Shown piece by piece: positions 5,720-5,817 of a stretch of 5,817 nucleotides of DNA. The position numbers and the translations under genes are program-made. The notes under the pieces are model-generated. The model saw only the letters and a program-made list of their open reading frames with translations. It was not told the DNA's origin and made no database searches. The stretch comes from Candidatus Omnitrophota bacterium (GTDB lineage Bacteria > Omnitrophota > Gorgyraeia > 2-01-FULL-45-10), in the NCBI GenBank assembly GCA_030691985.1, contig JAUYDB010000225.1, forward strand, positions 1 through 5,817. The letters run 5' to 3'. Positions within the stretch are counted from its first letter, which is position 1. Every line of letters begins with the position of its first letter.

Positions 5720-5809
5720 CCCCTCACCCTTGCCCTCTCCCCTAAAGGGGAGAGGGAATTCCCTCATAATTTCCTCTCCCCCGAAGGGGGAGAGGATTAA
5801 GGTGAGGGG
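5720..5809. repeat. Nested double-hairpin GC-rich repeat
   Basis: Outer arms CCCCTCACC (5720-5728) and GGTGAGGGG (5801-5809) are complementary over 9 bp and enclose two strong hairpins. The first has 10 bp, 5733-5742 with 5747-5756 and a TAAA loop. The second has 10 bp, 5773-5782 with 5786-5795 and a GAA loop. The two hairpins resemble each other (CCTCTCCCC / GGGGAGAGG cores), as if one unit had been duplicated, and the whole can fold as a three-way cross. Between them GAGGGAATTCCCTC (5752-5765) is itself palindromic and offers an alternative fold. Palindromes of this style are common dispersed intergenic repeats. No T-run follows the stems, so it is not a canonical terminator, though it could stall or stabilise the operon's 3' end. 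Bases 5665-5719 show nothing I can name. Confidence 0.75.
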
Positions 5810-5817
5810 GAAATCGC

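Noticed and set aside
5733..5795. Intrinsic terminator of the operon
   Set aside because: The stems are strong, but neither is followed by a run of T, they lie more than 100 bases after kdsC, and the nested repeat layout fits a dispersed palindromic element better.

Overview
The window carries a compact plus-strand gene cluster for making the inner-core sugars of lipopolysaccharide, preceded by about 540 bases of non-coding DNA that contain a remarkable long-range foldback. The organism is therefore a diderm (Gram-negative type) bacterium. The moderate base composition, the AAG/ATA-rich codon style and a deoxyhypusine-synthase-like gene next to a stand-alone heptose kinase suggest an uncultivated lineage such as Omnitrophota or a deltaproteobacterial relative. 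That placement is an impression from style, not a demonstrated assignment.

Region by region. Bases 1-79 hold nothing I can name. Bases 80-428 form a nested, almost fully pairable element of about 349 bases: a 32-nt outer arm, a 26-bp inner helix with one mismatch, a branched centre and two adjacent hairpins. It could be a structured non-coding RNA or a TA-flanked, miniature inverted-repeat element, and I match it to no known RNA family. Bases 429-541 contain a perfect 14-bp tandem duplication, a good sigma-70-type promoter, a 15-bp dyad overlapping its -10 box, and a ribosome binding site. Six genes then run head to tail: a deoxyhypusine-synthase-family gene (542-1477), hldA/rfaE1-type heptose 7-phosphate kinase (1481-2479), kdsB (2476-3234), kdsA (3324-4142), kdsD (4142-5101) and kdsC (5098-5628). 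All junctions are 3-nt gaps or 1-4-nt overlaps except an 89-nt gap before kdsA. The last 189 bases are non-coding and end in a double-hairpin, GC-rich repeat.

How the genes work together. KdsD isomerises ribulose 5-phosphate to arabinose 5-phosphate, KdsA condenses it with phosphoenolpyruvate to Kdo 8-phosphate, KdsC removes the phosphate, and KdsB activates Kdo as CMP-Kdo for transfer to lipid A. The whole soluble Kdo route is thus in this window. The heptose kinase contributes one step of the ADP-heptose route; its isomerase, phosphatase and nucleotidyltransferase partners are not here. The role of the leading deoxyhypusine-synthase-like gene is unknown and is the most interesting protein-level question. 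The most interesting unexplained DNA is the element at 80-428.
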